Below are positions 1-9,267 of a DNA stretch of 64,000 nt, one piece after another. The stretch is from Nocardia lijiangensis NBRC 108240. GTDB lineage: Bacteria > Actinomycetota > Actinomycetes > Mycobacteriales > Mycobacteriaceae. A model generated the notes under the pieces. The model saw only the letters and a program-made list of their open reading frames with translations, ran no database searches and was not told where the DNA came from. The DNA lies in contig NZ_BDBP01000030.1 of assembly GCF_001613045.1 (NCBI RefSeq), positions 1 to 64,000 on the forward strand, given 5' to 3'. A program made the position numbers and the translations under genes. The stretch's first letter is position 1. Each line of letters opens with the position of its first letter.

Positions 1-1
1 G

Positions 2-1621
2 GCCGCGGCGCTGGCGTCGGCCGCGGGCACCAATGGCGCGACGGCGATGCGCAGCGCGCCGCCGCGGGTGCCCGCCGAGGAACTCGTCGGCGTGCACGCG
101 CAGGCCACGAAGCTGGCCGAATGGCTCAGCCTCGCGCTCGACGAACCCGAGCTGCTCAAAACCCTCGGTGCCACACCGCATCTCGGGGTGCTGATCACCG
201 GGCCCGCCGGTGTCGGCAAGGCCACCCTGGCCCGCTCGGTGACCGCACCGCGGCGCATCGTCGAACTGGACGGGCCCTCGGTCGGCGCGGCGGAGGGCGG
301 CGCTCGGCTGCGCGAGGTGGCCGAGGCGGTCGCCGATGTCGCGTCCGGGCGCGGCGGGATCCTGCTGATCACCGACATCGATGCACTGCTGCCCGCCGAC
401 CCCGAGCCGGTCGCGACGCTGATCCTCGACCAGTTGCGCGCGGCGATGGCCGAGACCAGCGTGGCGTTCATCGCGACGACCGCGCATCCGGCCGGTGTGG
501 ACGCGCGGCTGCGCGCGCCGGATCTGTGCGATCGGGAACTCGCGCTTCCGCTGCCTACCGCGACGATGCGCAAGGCGCTGCTGGAGCAACTGCTGCGCAA
601 GGTGCCGACCGGTGATTTGAAACTCGAGGCGATCGCTTTGCGCACACCGGGTTTCGTGGTGTCGGATCTCGCGGCGCTGTGCCGGGAGGCGGCGCTGCGC
701 GCGGCGTCGCGGGTCAGCAAGGAGCAGGCCGACCCGCGCCTGACCCAGGAGGACCTAGTCGGCGCGCTGGCGGTGATCCGTCCGCTGTCTCGTTCCGGCA
801 TGGAGGAATTGGCCATCGGCAGTCTCGGCCTGGACGACGTGGGCGACATGGTCGAGACCAAGCAGGCGCTCACCGAGTCGGTGCTGTGGCCGCTGCGCCA
901 TCCGGATTCCTTCGCCAGGCTCGGCATCGAGCCGCCGCGCGGCGTGCTGCTCTACGGCCCGCCCGGCTGCGGCAAGACCTTCCTGGTGCGGGCGCTGGCG
1001 GGCTCGGGCCAGCTCAGCGTGCACGTGGTGAAGGGCGCGGAGCTGTTGGACAAGTGGGTCGGCGCATCCGAGCGCGCGGTCCGCGAATTGTTCCAGCGGG
1101 CACGGGATTCCGCGCCGTCGCTGATCTTTCTCGACGAGGTGGACGCGCTCGCGCCGCGGCGCGGGCAGAGCTCCGACTCCGGCGTCGGCGACCGGGTGGT
1201 CGCCGCGCTGCTCACCGAGCTCGACGGGGTGGAGCCGCTGCGGGACGTGGTGGTACTCGGCGCGACGAACCGGCCCGAGCTGATCGATCCCGCGCTGCTG
1301 CGGCCCGGCAGGCTGGAGCGGCTGGTGTTCGTGCCGCCGCCGGACGCCGCGGCGCGGCTGGAGATCCTGCGCACCGCGGGGCGGTCGGTGCCGCTCACCG
1401 ACGACGTCGATCTCGTCGCACTGGCCCAGGACCTGGACGGCTACTCCGCCGCCGACTGCGCCGCGCTGCTGCGCGAGGCGGCGCTGGCGGCGATGCGCCG
1501 CGACGTGGCCGCCGCCGACGTCAGCGCCGCGGATCTCGCCGCCGCCCGTGCGGTGGTGCGTCCGTCGCTGGACCCGGACCAGGTCGAAGCGCTGCGCAAG
1601 TACGCGGAAAACCGCAGCTGA
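2..1621 (+). CDS. Tandem AAA ATPase, CDC48-like (5' end outside window)
   Basis: The reading frame is open from base 2 to the stop, and the mycobacterial homologue (Rv0435c, about 730 aa from memory) is longer, so the true start lies upstream and the Met at 47 is internal. Two AAA modules are visible. Counting from that Met, the second is canonical: Walker A GPPGCGKT at 304-311, Walker B FLDEVD at 361-366, ATNRP near 406-410 and RPGR at 419-422. The first is degenerate: its P-loop reads GPAGVGKA, with Ala in place of Ser/Thr, and its Walker B reads LLITDID. Likely a soluble hexameric ATPase that remodels proteins, with D2 as the working site. Substrates are unknown. Family assignment is firm; the cellular role is not. 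Confidence 0.85.
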   Translation, partial: AAALASAAGTNGATAMRSAPPRVPAEELVGVHAQATKLAEWLSLALDEPELLKTLGATPHLGVLITGPAGVGKATLARSVTAPRRIVELDGPSVGAAEGGARLREVAEAVADVASGRGGILLITDIDALLPADPEPVATLILDQLRAAMAETSVAFIATTAHPAGVDARLRAPDLCDRELALPLPTATMRKALLEQLLRKVPTGDLKLEAIALRTPGFVVSDLAALCREAALRAASRVSKEQADPRLTQEDLVGALAVIRPLSRSGMEELAIGSLGLDDVGDMVETKQALTESVLWPLRHPDSFARLGIEPPRGVLLYGPPGCGKTFLVRALAGSGQLSVHVVKGAELLDKWVGASERAVRELFQRARDSAPSLIFLDEVDALAPRRGQSSDSGVGDRVVAALLTELDGVEPLRDVVVLGATNRPELIDPALLRPGRLERLVFVPPPDAAARLEILRTAGRSVPLTDDVDLVALAQDLDGYSAADCAALLREAALAAMRRDVAAADVSAADLAAARAVVRPSLDPDQVEALRKYAENRS

Positions 1622-1694
1622 CAGACATTCGACATGCGGCGGCAATCCGTCGGCAATCACCGGTTCGGCGCCGCGGCGCGGGTATGTTGCCCAG

Positions 1695-3008
1695 GTGCGG
1701 CGATGGATCGGCGACGGAGTCGACGTGGTCACGGCCTTCCTCGGGGCCGCGGTCGCGGGAATCGCGCTGTTCCTGCCGATCACCTTCAGCTGGACCGCGC
1801 AGAGCACCCCCTACCGGATCGCCAGCCTGATCAACAGCGTGCCGCGCGGCGCGACGATCGGCATGATCGTCGCGGTCACCGTCGCGGTGCTGATCACCAC
1901 CTTCGCCAGGCCGCTCACCGGCTGGATCGTGGCGTTCGGCGGCGCGCTCGGTCTGTTCGTCAACCACTTCGCCGGCCGCAACGTCTCCTCCGCCGACCTG
2001 CTCACCACGCTGAACTACATCGACGTGGTGTTCGGCGGAATCCTGTTGGGCGCGTTGGGCACCGCCGCACTGCGCAGACCGGACACGGCCTTCGGCTACG
2101 CGCTCGGCGCGGCGAGCTTCTTCGTCTTCGGAGACCTCGCCGACCTGCTCGACCTGTCCGATCAGGACCCGTGGGCGATACTCGAGACACCACCGCGCTG
2201 GATGATCGGCACCGCGGTGGTGCTGCTGTTCGTCGCCGTCGCCCGCCATCGCAACCGGGTCGGACCGCACAGCGACTCGACCGTGCCGATCGATCTGCCG
2301 ATCGCGCCGATCCTCGCGGCGACCGTGCTCGGCCTGATCGTCCTTGCGGCGACCGAATGGCTGGCGGGCCAGTACAACAACGTCTCGGCCCCGGGCGACA
2401 ACCGGCTGGAGATCTCGATCGCCGTCGCGGCCACCATCATCGCCGCGCTCATCGCGGCCATGCTGCTGCCGGGTCGCGACGGGATCGGCGTGCTGCTCGC
2501 GGTGAGTCTGGTCGCGACCGCCGACGCGCTCGGTTACGCGCCGCGGCCCTGGTGGAGCGTCTTCGCGGTGCTCGCGCTCACCGCGCTCGGCCTGTTCGCC
2601 GGTCTCCGCGCGCCCTCGCCGTTCCTGGCGCTGCTCGCGCTGATGGGCGTCACCGTGTTCGCGTTCGTCGACGCGCACGGCGACGGCGCCGTGCACTACA
2701 TCGTCGCGACCGTGCTGCTCACGGTGACCACCGGATACTGCTGCGGCGCCGCCCGGCCCCACTACGGCCCCAGCGCCGTGCTCGCCCTCGGCGCGCTCTT
2801 CCTCCCGAGCATCGTCACCGCGCTGCCGGTGGAGGACGAGACCTGGCCGCCGCGGGACAATATGGCCGCCGCCACGACTCCGGGCCGGGTGGCCTTGGTG
2901 ATCGTGTCCGGCTGTGCGATCGCCCTGCTCCTGCTGTACCGGCTGCGGCAGCACCCGCACCGCAAACCCGCGCCCCCTGCGCGGGAAGACAAGGTAGCGG
3001 ACATATAG
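1695..3008 (+). CDS. Polytopic membrane protein of unknown function
   Basis: A 437-residue protein starting at a GTG, chosen because upstream codons in this frame overlap the ATPase gene and look non-hydrophobic. It is dominated by about ten hydrophobic segments rich in Ala, Val and Leu, separated by short polar loops, and ends in a short basic tail. It is therefore an integral membrane protein. I recognise no transporter or enzyme motif and assign no function. It follows the ATPase by about 75 bases on the same strand and precedes the Mrp antiporter operon. No strong ribosome site is visible at this GTG, so the exact start is uncertain. Confidence 0.7.
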   Translation: MRRWIGDGVDVVTAFLGAAVAGIALFLPITFSWTAQSTPYRIASLINSVPRGATIGMIVAVTVAVLITTFARPLTGWIVAFGGALGLFVNHFAGRNVSSADLLTTLNYIDVVFGGILLGALGTAALRRPDTAFGYALGAASFFVFGDLADLLDLSDQDPWAILETPPRWMIGTAVVLLFVAVARHRNRVGPHSDSTVPIDLPIAPILAATVLGLIVLAATEWLAGQYNNVSAPGDNRLEISIAVAATIIAALIAAMLLPGRDGIGVLLAVSLVATADALGYAPRPWWSVFAVLALTALGLFAGLRAPSPFLALLALMGVTVFAFVDAHGDGAVHYIVATVLLTVTTGYCCGAARPHYGPSAVLALGALFLPSIVTALPVEDETWPPRDNMAAATTPGRVALVIVSGCAIALLLLYRLRQHPHRKPAPPAREDKVADI

Positions 3009-3118
3009 CCGAGGCGCGCCGACATGGCTGACGCCATAGTCGGCGCTCACGCGAAAAACCCTGGCTCCACGTAGGCTGAAACCGCACCACCGCCCGCCAC
3101 GACCTGACGGAGTGCAGT

Positions 3119-5950
3119 TTGCTCGTAATCCTGCTCGCGCATGCGCTTGCCGCACTGGCCGCGCCGCTGTGCGTACGGGTATTGGGCCGCAACGCGTTCG
3201 CGGTGCTCGCGCTGGTGCCACTGGCCGGCTTCGGCTGGGTGGTCGCGAATTGGAATAGCACGCAGCAGGTTCGGCTGACCTGGGCGCCCGGCATCGCGAT
3301 GAACATCGATCTGCGCTTCGACTCGCTGGCGGCCGTCATGGCCGCGCTGGTGCTCGGTGTCGGCACGCTCATCCTGCTCTACTGCACCCGCTACTTCGAG
3401 GACGACGAACCTCGGCTCGGTCTGTTCGCCGCCCAGTTCGTCGGCTTCGCCGGAGCCATGTTCGGACTGGTCACCAGCGACAACATGCTGCTGCTCTACG
3501 TCTTCTGGGAGACGACGACGGTGCTGTCGTTCCTCCTGGTCGGCCACAACGCCGAGCGCGCGATCAGCAGGCGCGCCGCTCTGCAGGCCCTGCTGGTCAC
3601 CGGCGCGGGCGGGCTGACCATGCTGATCGGCATCGTCGTCCTCGGGCAGACCTGCGGCACCTATCTGCTGTCGGATCTGCTTGCCATGGACAACCCGCCG
3701 AGCGGGGTCGCGGTGTCGGTGGCGGTTGCTCTCCTGCTCGTCGGCGCGCTCAGCAAGTCCGCGATCGTGCCGCTGCACTTCTGGCTTCCCGGCGCGATGG
3801 CCGCGCCGACCCCGGTCAGCGCGTACCTGCACGCGGCGGCCATGGTGAAGGCAGGCGTGTATCTGGTGGCGCGGCTCGCGCCGGTCTTCGCGAGCAGCCC
3901 GCCGTGGCATCCGATGGTGCTCGTCCTCGGCGCGGTGACCATGCTGCTCGCGGGCATTCGCGCGTTGCGCGTGACCGATCTGAAGCTGCTGCTCGCGTTC
4001 AGCACCGTGAGCCAGCTGGGTTTCCTGATCGTGCTGCTCGGGCTCGGCACACCGGACGCGGCGCTGGCCGGGACGACGCTGGTCGTGGCGCACGCGCTGT
4101 TCAAGGCGTGCCTGTTCATGGTGGTCGGGATCGTGGATCACGGTGCGGAAACCCGGGATCTGCGCGAGTTGTCCGGACTGGGGCGGCGGGCTCCCGTGCT
4201 GTGTGGCGTAGCCGTGCTCGCGGCGCTGAGCATGGCGGGGATTCCGGTGCTGCTCGGGTTCGTCGGCAAGGAGAGCGCGCTCGGCGCGATCCTGGACGCC
4301 GAGACCCTTGCGGCGCCCGCGCGCACGGCGCTGTGCGCGGCGATCGTGCTCGGTTCCATGCTGACCGTGGGATACAGCGCCCGCTTCGTGTGGGGCGCGT
4401 TCGGCGACCGGCCGCTCGACAAGGATGTGTCGTGGCATGCGCCGGGATGGCTGTTCCTCGCGCCGCCTGCCGTGCTCGCGCTGGCGGGCCTGGCGGCGGG
4501 CCTCGGCGCGCAACGGCTGGACGAGCTGCTGCGCGGATACCCGGAAACGCTTCCGGGAGAATTGGTTTCGCACCTGGCGCTATGGCACGGATTCACCGTG
4601 CCGCTGGCATTGTCGGTCCTGATCATCGCCGCGGGTTCCGCACTTTTTCTGGTGCGCAACCGATTCGGCGAGACCGCGCATCCGCGCCTCGGCAATGCCG
4701 ACCGCGCCTACGACGCCACCCTGCGCGCGATGGACCGGCTCTCGCTGCGGATGACCGGCTCGGTGCAGCGTGGTTCGCTGCCGCTGACCCAGGCCACCAT
4801 CCTCGGCACCCTGATCATCCTGCCCTCGGCCGTGCTCGCACTGCGCACCAGGACGGGAATCGAACTGCGCCTGTGGGATTCGCCGCTGCAACTGGCCATC
4901 GCCGGAATCATGGCGGCCATGGCGTTCGCGGCCACCGTGCTGCGCAACCGGCTCGCCAGCGTGCTCGTCGTCGGCGTCACCGGCTACGGCTGCGGCGTCG
5001 TCTTCGCGCTGCACGGCGCGCCCGACCTCGCCCTCACCCAGTTCCTCGTGGAGACGCTGACGCTGGTGGTCTTCGTGCTGGTGCTGCGTGCCTTCCCGGC
5101 CGAGATCGAAGAGAGCAGGACCGCCGCCTTCAAGGCGCGCCGCGCCGTGCTCGCCGTCGCGGTCGGCTCGACCGTGGCGGTGCTTGCCGGGTTCGCCACC
5201 GCCGCCCGCGGCGCGGAACCGATCTGGCACCGCATCCCCGAGGCCGCCTACCGGATCGGCGGCGGCAAGAACGCGGTCAACGTGCTGCTGGTCGACATCA
5301 GGGCGTGGGACACCCTCGGCGAGGTCTCGGTGCTCATCGTCGCCGCCACCGGCGTCGCCTCGATGGTGTTCCGCACCAGGCGTTTCGGCGCCGCGCCCCG
5401 CGCCGCCGACGCGCCGGACTACAACCCGGACCTGGTCAGCTGGCTTCCTGCGGGGCGGCTGGTGGATCGCCGGGAACGCTCGATGGTCTTGCAGATCACC
5501 ACCCGCCTGCTCTTTCCGACGATCATGGTGATGTCGATCTACTTCTTCTTCGCGGGCCACAACGCCCCCGGCGGCGGCTTCGCGGGCGGACTGACCGCGG
5601 GCCTTGCGCTGACCCTGCGCTATCTCGCGGGCGGCCGCTACGAACTCGGCGAGGCGCTGCCGATGGAGGCGGGCCACGTGCTCGGCGCCGGGCTCACGCT
5701 GGCGGCGGGCACCGCGGCCGGCTCGCTGCTGCTCGGCGCCCCACCGCTGTCCTCGGCGATCGTCGAGCTGACGCTGCCGCTGTTCGGGCACGTCAAGCTG
5801 GTCACGTCACTGTTGTTCGACCTCGGCGTCTACCTGATCGTGGTCGGCCTCGTTCTCGACGTGCTGCGCAGCCTCGGCGCCCGCCTGGACAGCGAACTCG
5901 CCGGCACCACGGCCGAGCCGACCCAGACCCCGCGAGGCGGCGGCGCATGA
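3119..5950 (+). CDS. mrpA: Mrp Na+/H+ antiporter subunit A (MrpA with fused MrpB domain)
   Basis: A 943-residue membrane protein starting at TTG, with GGAG about 6 bases upstream. The first 500 residues are NuoL/ND5-like: E131 in FWETTT, K213 in SKSAIVPLHFW and K244 in MVKAGVYL correspond to the conserved proton-path charges of this family. The C-terminal 250 residues carry the MrpB-like part, including the segment FFAGHNAPGGGF. This fused A/B form is usual in group 1 Mrp operons. With subunits C-G downstream it should form a hetero-oligomeric secondary antiporter that exports Na+ in exchange for H+, supporting salt and alkaline tolerance. The stop overlaps the first ATG of a tandem repeat that separates it from mrpC. 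Confidence 0.95.
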   Translation: MLVILLAHALAALAAPLCVRVLGRNAFAVLALVPLAGFGWVVANWNSTQQVRLTWAPGIAMNIDLRFDSLAAVMAALVLGVGTLILLYCTRYFEDDEPRLGLFAAQFVGFAGAMFGLVTSDNMLLLYVFWETTTVLSFLLVGHNAERAISRRAALQALLVTGAGGLTMLIGIVVLGQTCGTYLLSDLLAMDNPPSGVAVSVAVALLLVGALSKSAIVPLHFWLPGAMAAPTPVSAYLHAAAMVKAGVYLVARLAPVFASSPPWHPMVLVLGAVTMLLAGIRALRVTDLKLLLAFSTVSQLGFLIVLLGLGTPDAALAGTTLVVAHALFKACLFMVVGIVDHGAETRDLRELSGLGRRAPVLCGVAVLAALSMAGIPVLLGFVGKESALGAILDAETLAAPARTALCAAIVLGSMLTVGYSARFVWGAFGDRPLDKDVSWHAPGWLFLAPPAVLALAGLAAGLGAQRLDELLRGYPETLPGELVSHLALWHGFTVPLALSVLIIAAGSALFLVRNRFGETAHPRLGNADRAYDATLRAMDRLSLRMTGSVQRGSLPLTQATILGTLIILPSAVLALRTRTGIELRLWDSPLQLAIAGIMAAMAFAATVLRNRLASVLVVGVTGYGCGVVFALHGAPDLALTQFLVETLTLVVFVLVLRAFPAEIEESRTAAFKARRAVLAVAVGSTVAVLAGFATAARGAEPIWHRIPEAAYRIGGGKNAVNVLLVDIRAWDTLGEVSVLIVAATGVASMVFRTRRFGAAPRAADAPDYNPDLVSWLPAGRLVDRRERSMVLQITTRLLFPTIMVMSIYFFFAGHNAPGGGFAGGLTAGLALTLRYLAGGRYELGEALPMEAGHVLGAGLTLAAGTAAGSLLLGAPPLSSAIVELTLPLFGHVKLVTSLLFDLGVYLIVVGLVLDVLRSLGARLDSELAGTTAEPTQTPRGGGA

Positions 5951-6101
5951 GCGAACGCAGTGAGCGAATCATGTCGCAGCGCGCTTTCGCGCATGCCGGA
6001 GCCGAGCGCCAGCGAGGTGCAGGCATGAGCGAACGCAGTGAGCGAATCGTGTGGCAGCGCGCATCGCGCATGCCGGAGCCGAGCGCCAGCGAGGCGCAGG
6101 C
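5947..6101 (+). repeat. Two tandem copies of a 77/78-bp element at the mrpA-mrpC junction
   Basis: Copy 1 is 5947-6024 and copy 2 is 6025-6101. Each begins ATGAGCGAACGCAGTGAGCG and ends GCAGGC, and the true mrpC start repeats the ATGAGC. The copies differ at a few positions only. mrpA ends on the first ATGA, so removing both copies would restore a direct ATGA overlap between mrpA and mrpC, like those elsewhere in this operon. The element therefore looks like an insertion at a start codon that re-creates the start codon and then duplicated. No open frame of its own is convincing. Confidence 0.8.
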
Positions 6102-6482
6102 ATGAGCGCAAACCTGACCCTGCTCGTCCTCATCGGCGTCCTGACCGCGTGCGGCGTGTATCTGATCCTGGAGCGCGCCGTCTCCAAGATGCTGCTCGGC
6201 ATGATCCTGTTCGGCAACGCGGTGAACCTGCTGATCCTCACCGTGGGCGGCCCGGACGGCGAGCCGCCCATCGGCGACGGCGAAGGCGCGCCCGAGGGGA
6301 TGACGGACCCGCTGGCCCAGGCGATGGTGCTCACCGCGATCGTCATCACGATGGGCCTCGCGGCGTTCGTGCTCTCCCTCGCCTACCGGTCCTACATCCT
6401 CACCACCACCGACGACGTGCAGAACGATCCCGGTGACGCGGAGGTGGCGGCCCAGCGCGACCGAGAGGATCCGGAAGATTGA
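6102..6482 (+). CDS. mrpC: Mrp antiporter subunit C (NuoK-like)
   Basis: A 126-residue, three-helix membrane protein related to NuoK. It has the typical run LILERAVSKMLLGMILFGNAVN in the first half, a variable acidic loop (GGPDGEPPIGDGEG), and a third helix from DPLAQAMVLTAIVITMG, which is diagnostic for MrpC. The ATG after the second repeat copy is chosen because MSANLTLL starts at the first helix; upstream in-frame codons come from the repeat. Its stop overlaps the TTG start of mrpD. It is a structural subunit of the Mrp antiporter; loss usually abolishes the complex. Confidence 0.93.
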   Translation: MSANLTLLVLIGVLTACGVYLILERAVSKMLLGMILFGNAVNLLILTVGGPDGEPPIGDGEGAPEGMTDPLAQAMVLTAIVITMGLAAFVLSLAYRSYILTTTDDVQNDPGDAEVAAQRDREDPED

Positions 6483-8080
6483 CCCTCTCGCCCCACCTGT
6501 TGCCCGCGCTGGCGCCGCTGCCGGTACTCGTTCCGCTGCTCGGCGCGGCGGCCACGCTGGTGTTCGGACGCCGGCCGCGCATCCAGCGCACGGTCACCCT
6601 GTCGGCACTGACCGCGGTCGTGGTCATCACCGGCCTGCTGCTGTACCTGGCCGACCGGGACGGCACCACCGCGGTGCAGGTCGGCGGATGGGACACCCCC
6701 ATCGGCATCACGCTCGTGGTGGACCGGCTCTCCGCGGCCATGCTGCTCATCTCGGCCATCGTCCTGCTCGCCGTCTCCGTATACGGCGCGGGCCAGAACA
6801 TCCGCGACGGTGACGCGCGTCAGCCGACGTCCATCTACCGCCCCACGTATCTCGTTCTCACGGCGGGTGTTTCGGCGGCCTTCCTGGCCGGTGACCTGTT
6901 CAATCTCTTCGTCGGCTTCGAGATGTTGCTCGCCGCGTCGTTCGTGCTGCTCACCGTCGGCGCGACCACCGAACGCATCCGTGCGGGCGTCGGGTACGTC
7001 ATGGTGTCGATGCTCTCGTCGCTGATCTTCCTGACCGGCATCGGCCTGGTCTACGCGACCACGGGGACGCTGAATCTGGCGCAGATCGCCGTGCGTCTCG
7101 GCGCGGCTCCCGAGGGCGTGCGCGGGGCGATCTACGCGGTGCTGCTGGTGGCCTTCGGCATCAAGGCGGCGGTGTTCCCGCTCTCGAACTGGCTGCCCGA
7201 TTCCTACCCGACGGCGCCCGCGCCGGTGACCGCCGTCTTCGCGGGCTTGCTGACGAAAGTCGGTGTGTACTCGATCATCCGGACGCACACGCTGCTGTTC
7301 CCCGACGGTGGTTTCGACAACGTCCTGCTGATCGGCGGCCTGCTCACCATGGTGATCGGCATTCTCGGCGCGATCGCCCAGCACGACATCCGACGGCTGC
7401 TCTCGTTCACCCTGGTCAGCCACATCGGATACATGATCTTCGGCGTCGGGCTGGCCACCACCGCAAGCCTGGCGGGCGCGGTGTTCTATGTGGCGCACCA
7501 CATTCTGGTGCAGACCACCCTGTTCCTCGTGGTCGGCCTGATCGAGCGGCAGGCCGGATCGACCTCGCTGCGCAGGCTCGGCGGACTGGCCACGGCGAGT
7601 CCGGTGCTCGGCGTCCTCTTCCTGGTCCCCGCACTGAATCTCGGTGGGATACCGCCCTTTTCGGGGTTCATCGGCAAGGTCGCGCTGCTCCAGGCCGGCG
7701 CGTCCGACGGCAGCGTGCTGGCCTGGGTGCTGGTCGCAGGCGCGGTGCTGACCAGCCTGTTGACGCTGTACGCGGTCGCGCGGGTCTGGGCCAAGGTGTT
7801 CTGGCGGCCGCGCTCCGAAGCGCCGGAAGGGCACCTCGCGGCTGCGAGTCCGCCCACCCTCATCGAGGATTCGACCGACGTGCTCTACGACGAGCGCACC
7901 GATCCCGGCCGCATCCCGCCGCTCATGCTGGTGTCGACCGCGGCGCTGGCCGCGGTCGGTCTCGGCCTGACCGTGCTGGCCGGGCCGATCCTCGGCATCG
8001 CCGACCGCGCCGCGGCCGACCTGCACGATCCCGCGGTGTACGTCGGCGCGGTGCTCGGCGAACCGGAGGCGTATCGATGA
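6479..8080 (+). CDS. mrpD: Mrp antiporter subunit D (NuoN/M-like)
   Basis: A 533-residue polytopic membrane protein. The TTG start overlaps the mrpC stop (TTGA) and has GAGAGGA about 9 bases upstream. It belongs to the proton-conducting antiporter family: E148 in GFEMLL and K229 in GIKAAVFPLSNWLPDSYP correspond to the essential charged residues of helices 5 and 7. It should form the second ion-translocating channel of the Mrp complex alongside MrpA. The last 60 residues are a hydrophilic stretch and a final helix. The stop overlaps the mrpE ATG. Confidence 0.94.
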   Translation: MTLSPHLLPALAPLPVLVPLLGAAATLVFGRRPRIQRTVTLSALTAVVVITGLLLYLADRDGTTAVQVGGWDTPIGITLVVDRLSAAMLLISAIVLLAVSVYGAGQNIRDGDARQPTSIYRPTYLVLTAGVSAAFLAGDLFNLFVGFEMLLAASFVLLTVGATTERIRAGVGYVMVSMLSSLIFLTGIGLVYATTGTLNLAQIAVRLGAAPEGVRGAIYAVLLVAFGIKAAVFPLSNWLPDSYPTAPAPVTAVFAGLLTKVGVYSIIRTHTLLFPDGGFDNVLLIGGLLTMVIGILGAIAQHDIRRLLSFTLVSHIGYMIFGVGLATTASLAGAVFYVAHHILVQTTLFLVVGLIERQAGSTSLRRLGGLATASPVLGVLFLVPALNLGGIPPFSGFIGKVALLQAGASDGSVLAWVLVAGAVLTSLLTLYAVARVWAKVFWRPRSEAPEGHLAAASPPTLIEDSTDVLYDERTDPGRIPPLMLVSTAALAAVGLGLTVLAGPILGIADRAAADLHDPAVYVGAVLGEPEAYR

Positions 8081-8652
8081 GCGCGGGCGACGAGATTCGC
8101 GAACCGCCCGACGAGCCCGGCGGGCGGCGGATCGGCAGGGACAGCGTGGTCCGCGGCGGGGTGCTGCTCTGGCTTGCCGCCGTCTACATGGCGCTGTGGG
8201 GCGATCTGAGCATCGGCAACCTGGTGGCCGGGCTCGCGGTCGGCGCGCTGGTCATGGTGGCGCTGCCGCTGCCGAGGATTCCGGTGAGCGGCAGGCTCAA
8301 CCTGCTCTCGCTGGCCGAGGTCACGGTGGTGAGCGCCTACTACGCGCTCGAATCCAGCCTGCAGATCGCCTGGTTCGCCATCCGGCCTGCTGGGCCGCCG
8401 GTCTCCGGTGTGCTGCGGGTGGGGCTGAGCACGAAGTCGGACCTGGTGCTGGTGCTCACCACCGACCTGCTGAACCTGATCCCCGGCACGATGGTGCTCG
8501 AGATCGACCGGAACCGCTGCCTGGTCTACGTGCACGTGCTCGATGTCGGCAGCGACGCCGCGGTGGCGCGGTTCTACCACCAGACCCGTCGCCTGGAGCG
8601 GCTGCTGATCTCCGCCTTGGAGCGGCCCGTCCCGAAACCCACTCGGAGGTGA
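8077..8652 (+). CDS. mrpE: Mrp antiporter subunit E
   Basis: A 191-residue protein of the MnhE/MrpE family. A polar N-terminus of about 25 residues is followed by hydrophobic segments near residues 28-70, then a cytoplasmic C-terminal domain with the family signature LVLVLTTDLLNLIPGTMVLE and a conserved LYVHVLD-like strand. The ATG overlaps the mrpD stop. MrpE is a non-channel subunit that helps assemble and stabilise the antiporter. The C-terminus is basic and short. No unusual features. Confidence 0.92.
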   Translation: MSAGDEIREPPDEPGGRRIGRDSVVRGGVLLWLAAVYMALWGDLSIGNLVAGLAVGALVMVALPLPRIPVSGRLNLLSLAEVTVVSAYYALESSLQIAWFAIRPAGPPVSGVLRVGLSTKSDLVLVLTTDLLNLIPGTMVLEIDRNRCLVYVHVLDVGSDAAVARFYHQTRRLERLLISALERPVPKPTRR

Positions 8653-8656
8653 ACGC

Positions 8657-8917
8657 ATGACCGTCGTCGCCGTGCTCGCGGGCGCCCTGCTCGCGGCCGC
8701 CGCCGTCATCACCAGCTACCGCATCCTGGCCGGGCCGAACACGCTCGACCGGGTCGTCGGGATCGACTCGCTGATGGCCATCGCGGCGTCGGGTCTCGCC
8801 GTGTGGGCCGCCTACAGCGGCGACGCCACGATGCTGCCCGCCATCGTCGCGCTGGCGCTGGTCGGCTTCCTCGGTTCGGCCGCGGTGTCCCGCTTCCGGG
8901 TCAGGGACGACCGATGA
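8657..8917 (+). CDS. mrpF: Mrp antiporter subunit F
   Basis: An 86-residue, three-helix membrane protein of the MrpF/PhaF family. The characteristic stretch RILAGPNTLDRVVGIDSL lies between helices one and two, including the conserved acidic residue. It starts 4 bases after the mrpE stop, with GGAGGTGAACGC upstream as ribosome site, and its stop overlaps the mrpG ATG. In other Mrp systems MrpF is required for sodium export and holds the small subunits together. Confidence 0.92.
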   Translation: MTVVAVLAGALLAAAAVITSYRILAGPNTLDRVVGIDSLMAIAASGLAVWAAYSGDATMLPAIVALALVGFLGSAAVSRFRVRDDR

Positions 8918-9246
8918 CGGCCTGGCAGTGGCTCGCGGCCGCGCTCATCCTGAGCGGCGCCGTGCTGGCCTTCACCGCCGCGATCGCCATCGTCCGCTTC
9001 CCCGACACCCTCACCCGCATGCACGCCGCGACCAAACCGCAGGTGGTCGGGCTGCTTCTGGTGCTCGCGGGCGCGGCCATCGAACTGCGCGGCAAGGGCA
9101 ATGTGTGGTTGCTCGCGCTGGTCGGCCTGTTCACACTGCTCACCGCGCCGGTGATCGCGCACCTCATCGGCCGCACCGCCTATCGCGAACAGCGGCACCG
9201 CGACGGACTGTTGCGCGTCAACGAACTCGGCGACGAGCTCGACTGA
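8914..9246 (+). CDS. mrpG: Mrp antiporter subunit G
   Basis: A 110-residue protein of the MnhG/PhaG family with three hydrophobic segments and the diagnostic motif IVRFPDTLTRMHAATK, followed by a second helix pair and a charged C-terminal tail (YREQRHRDGLL). The ATG overlaps the mrpF stop. It is the last gene of the operon; the next gene runs in the opposite direction 21 bases downstream. No independent promoter is apparent, so expression should follow mrpA. Confidence 0.92.
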   Translation: MTAWQWLAAALILSGAVLAFTAAIAIVRFPDTLTRMHAATKPQVVGLLLVLAGAAIELRGKGNVWLLALVGLFTLLTAPVIAHLIGRTAYREQRHRDGLLRVNELGDELD

Positions 9247-9267
9247 GCCGGGCGCGGACCAGGCGAC

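Noticed and set aside
1521..3221. Long minus-strand open frame of 566 codons opposite the membrane protein
   Set aside because: It is a shadow of the plus-strand membrane-protein gene: Arg/Gly/His-rich with no family motif, as expected from GC-rich codons read antisense.
6038..6436. Alternative frame and earlier starts over mrpC
   Set aside because: The codons come from the repeat element and the frame has no family features; MSANLTLL at 6102 begins the NuoK-like helix.
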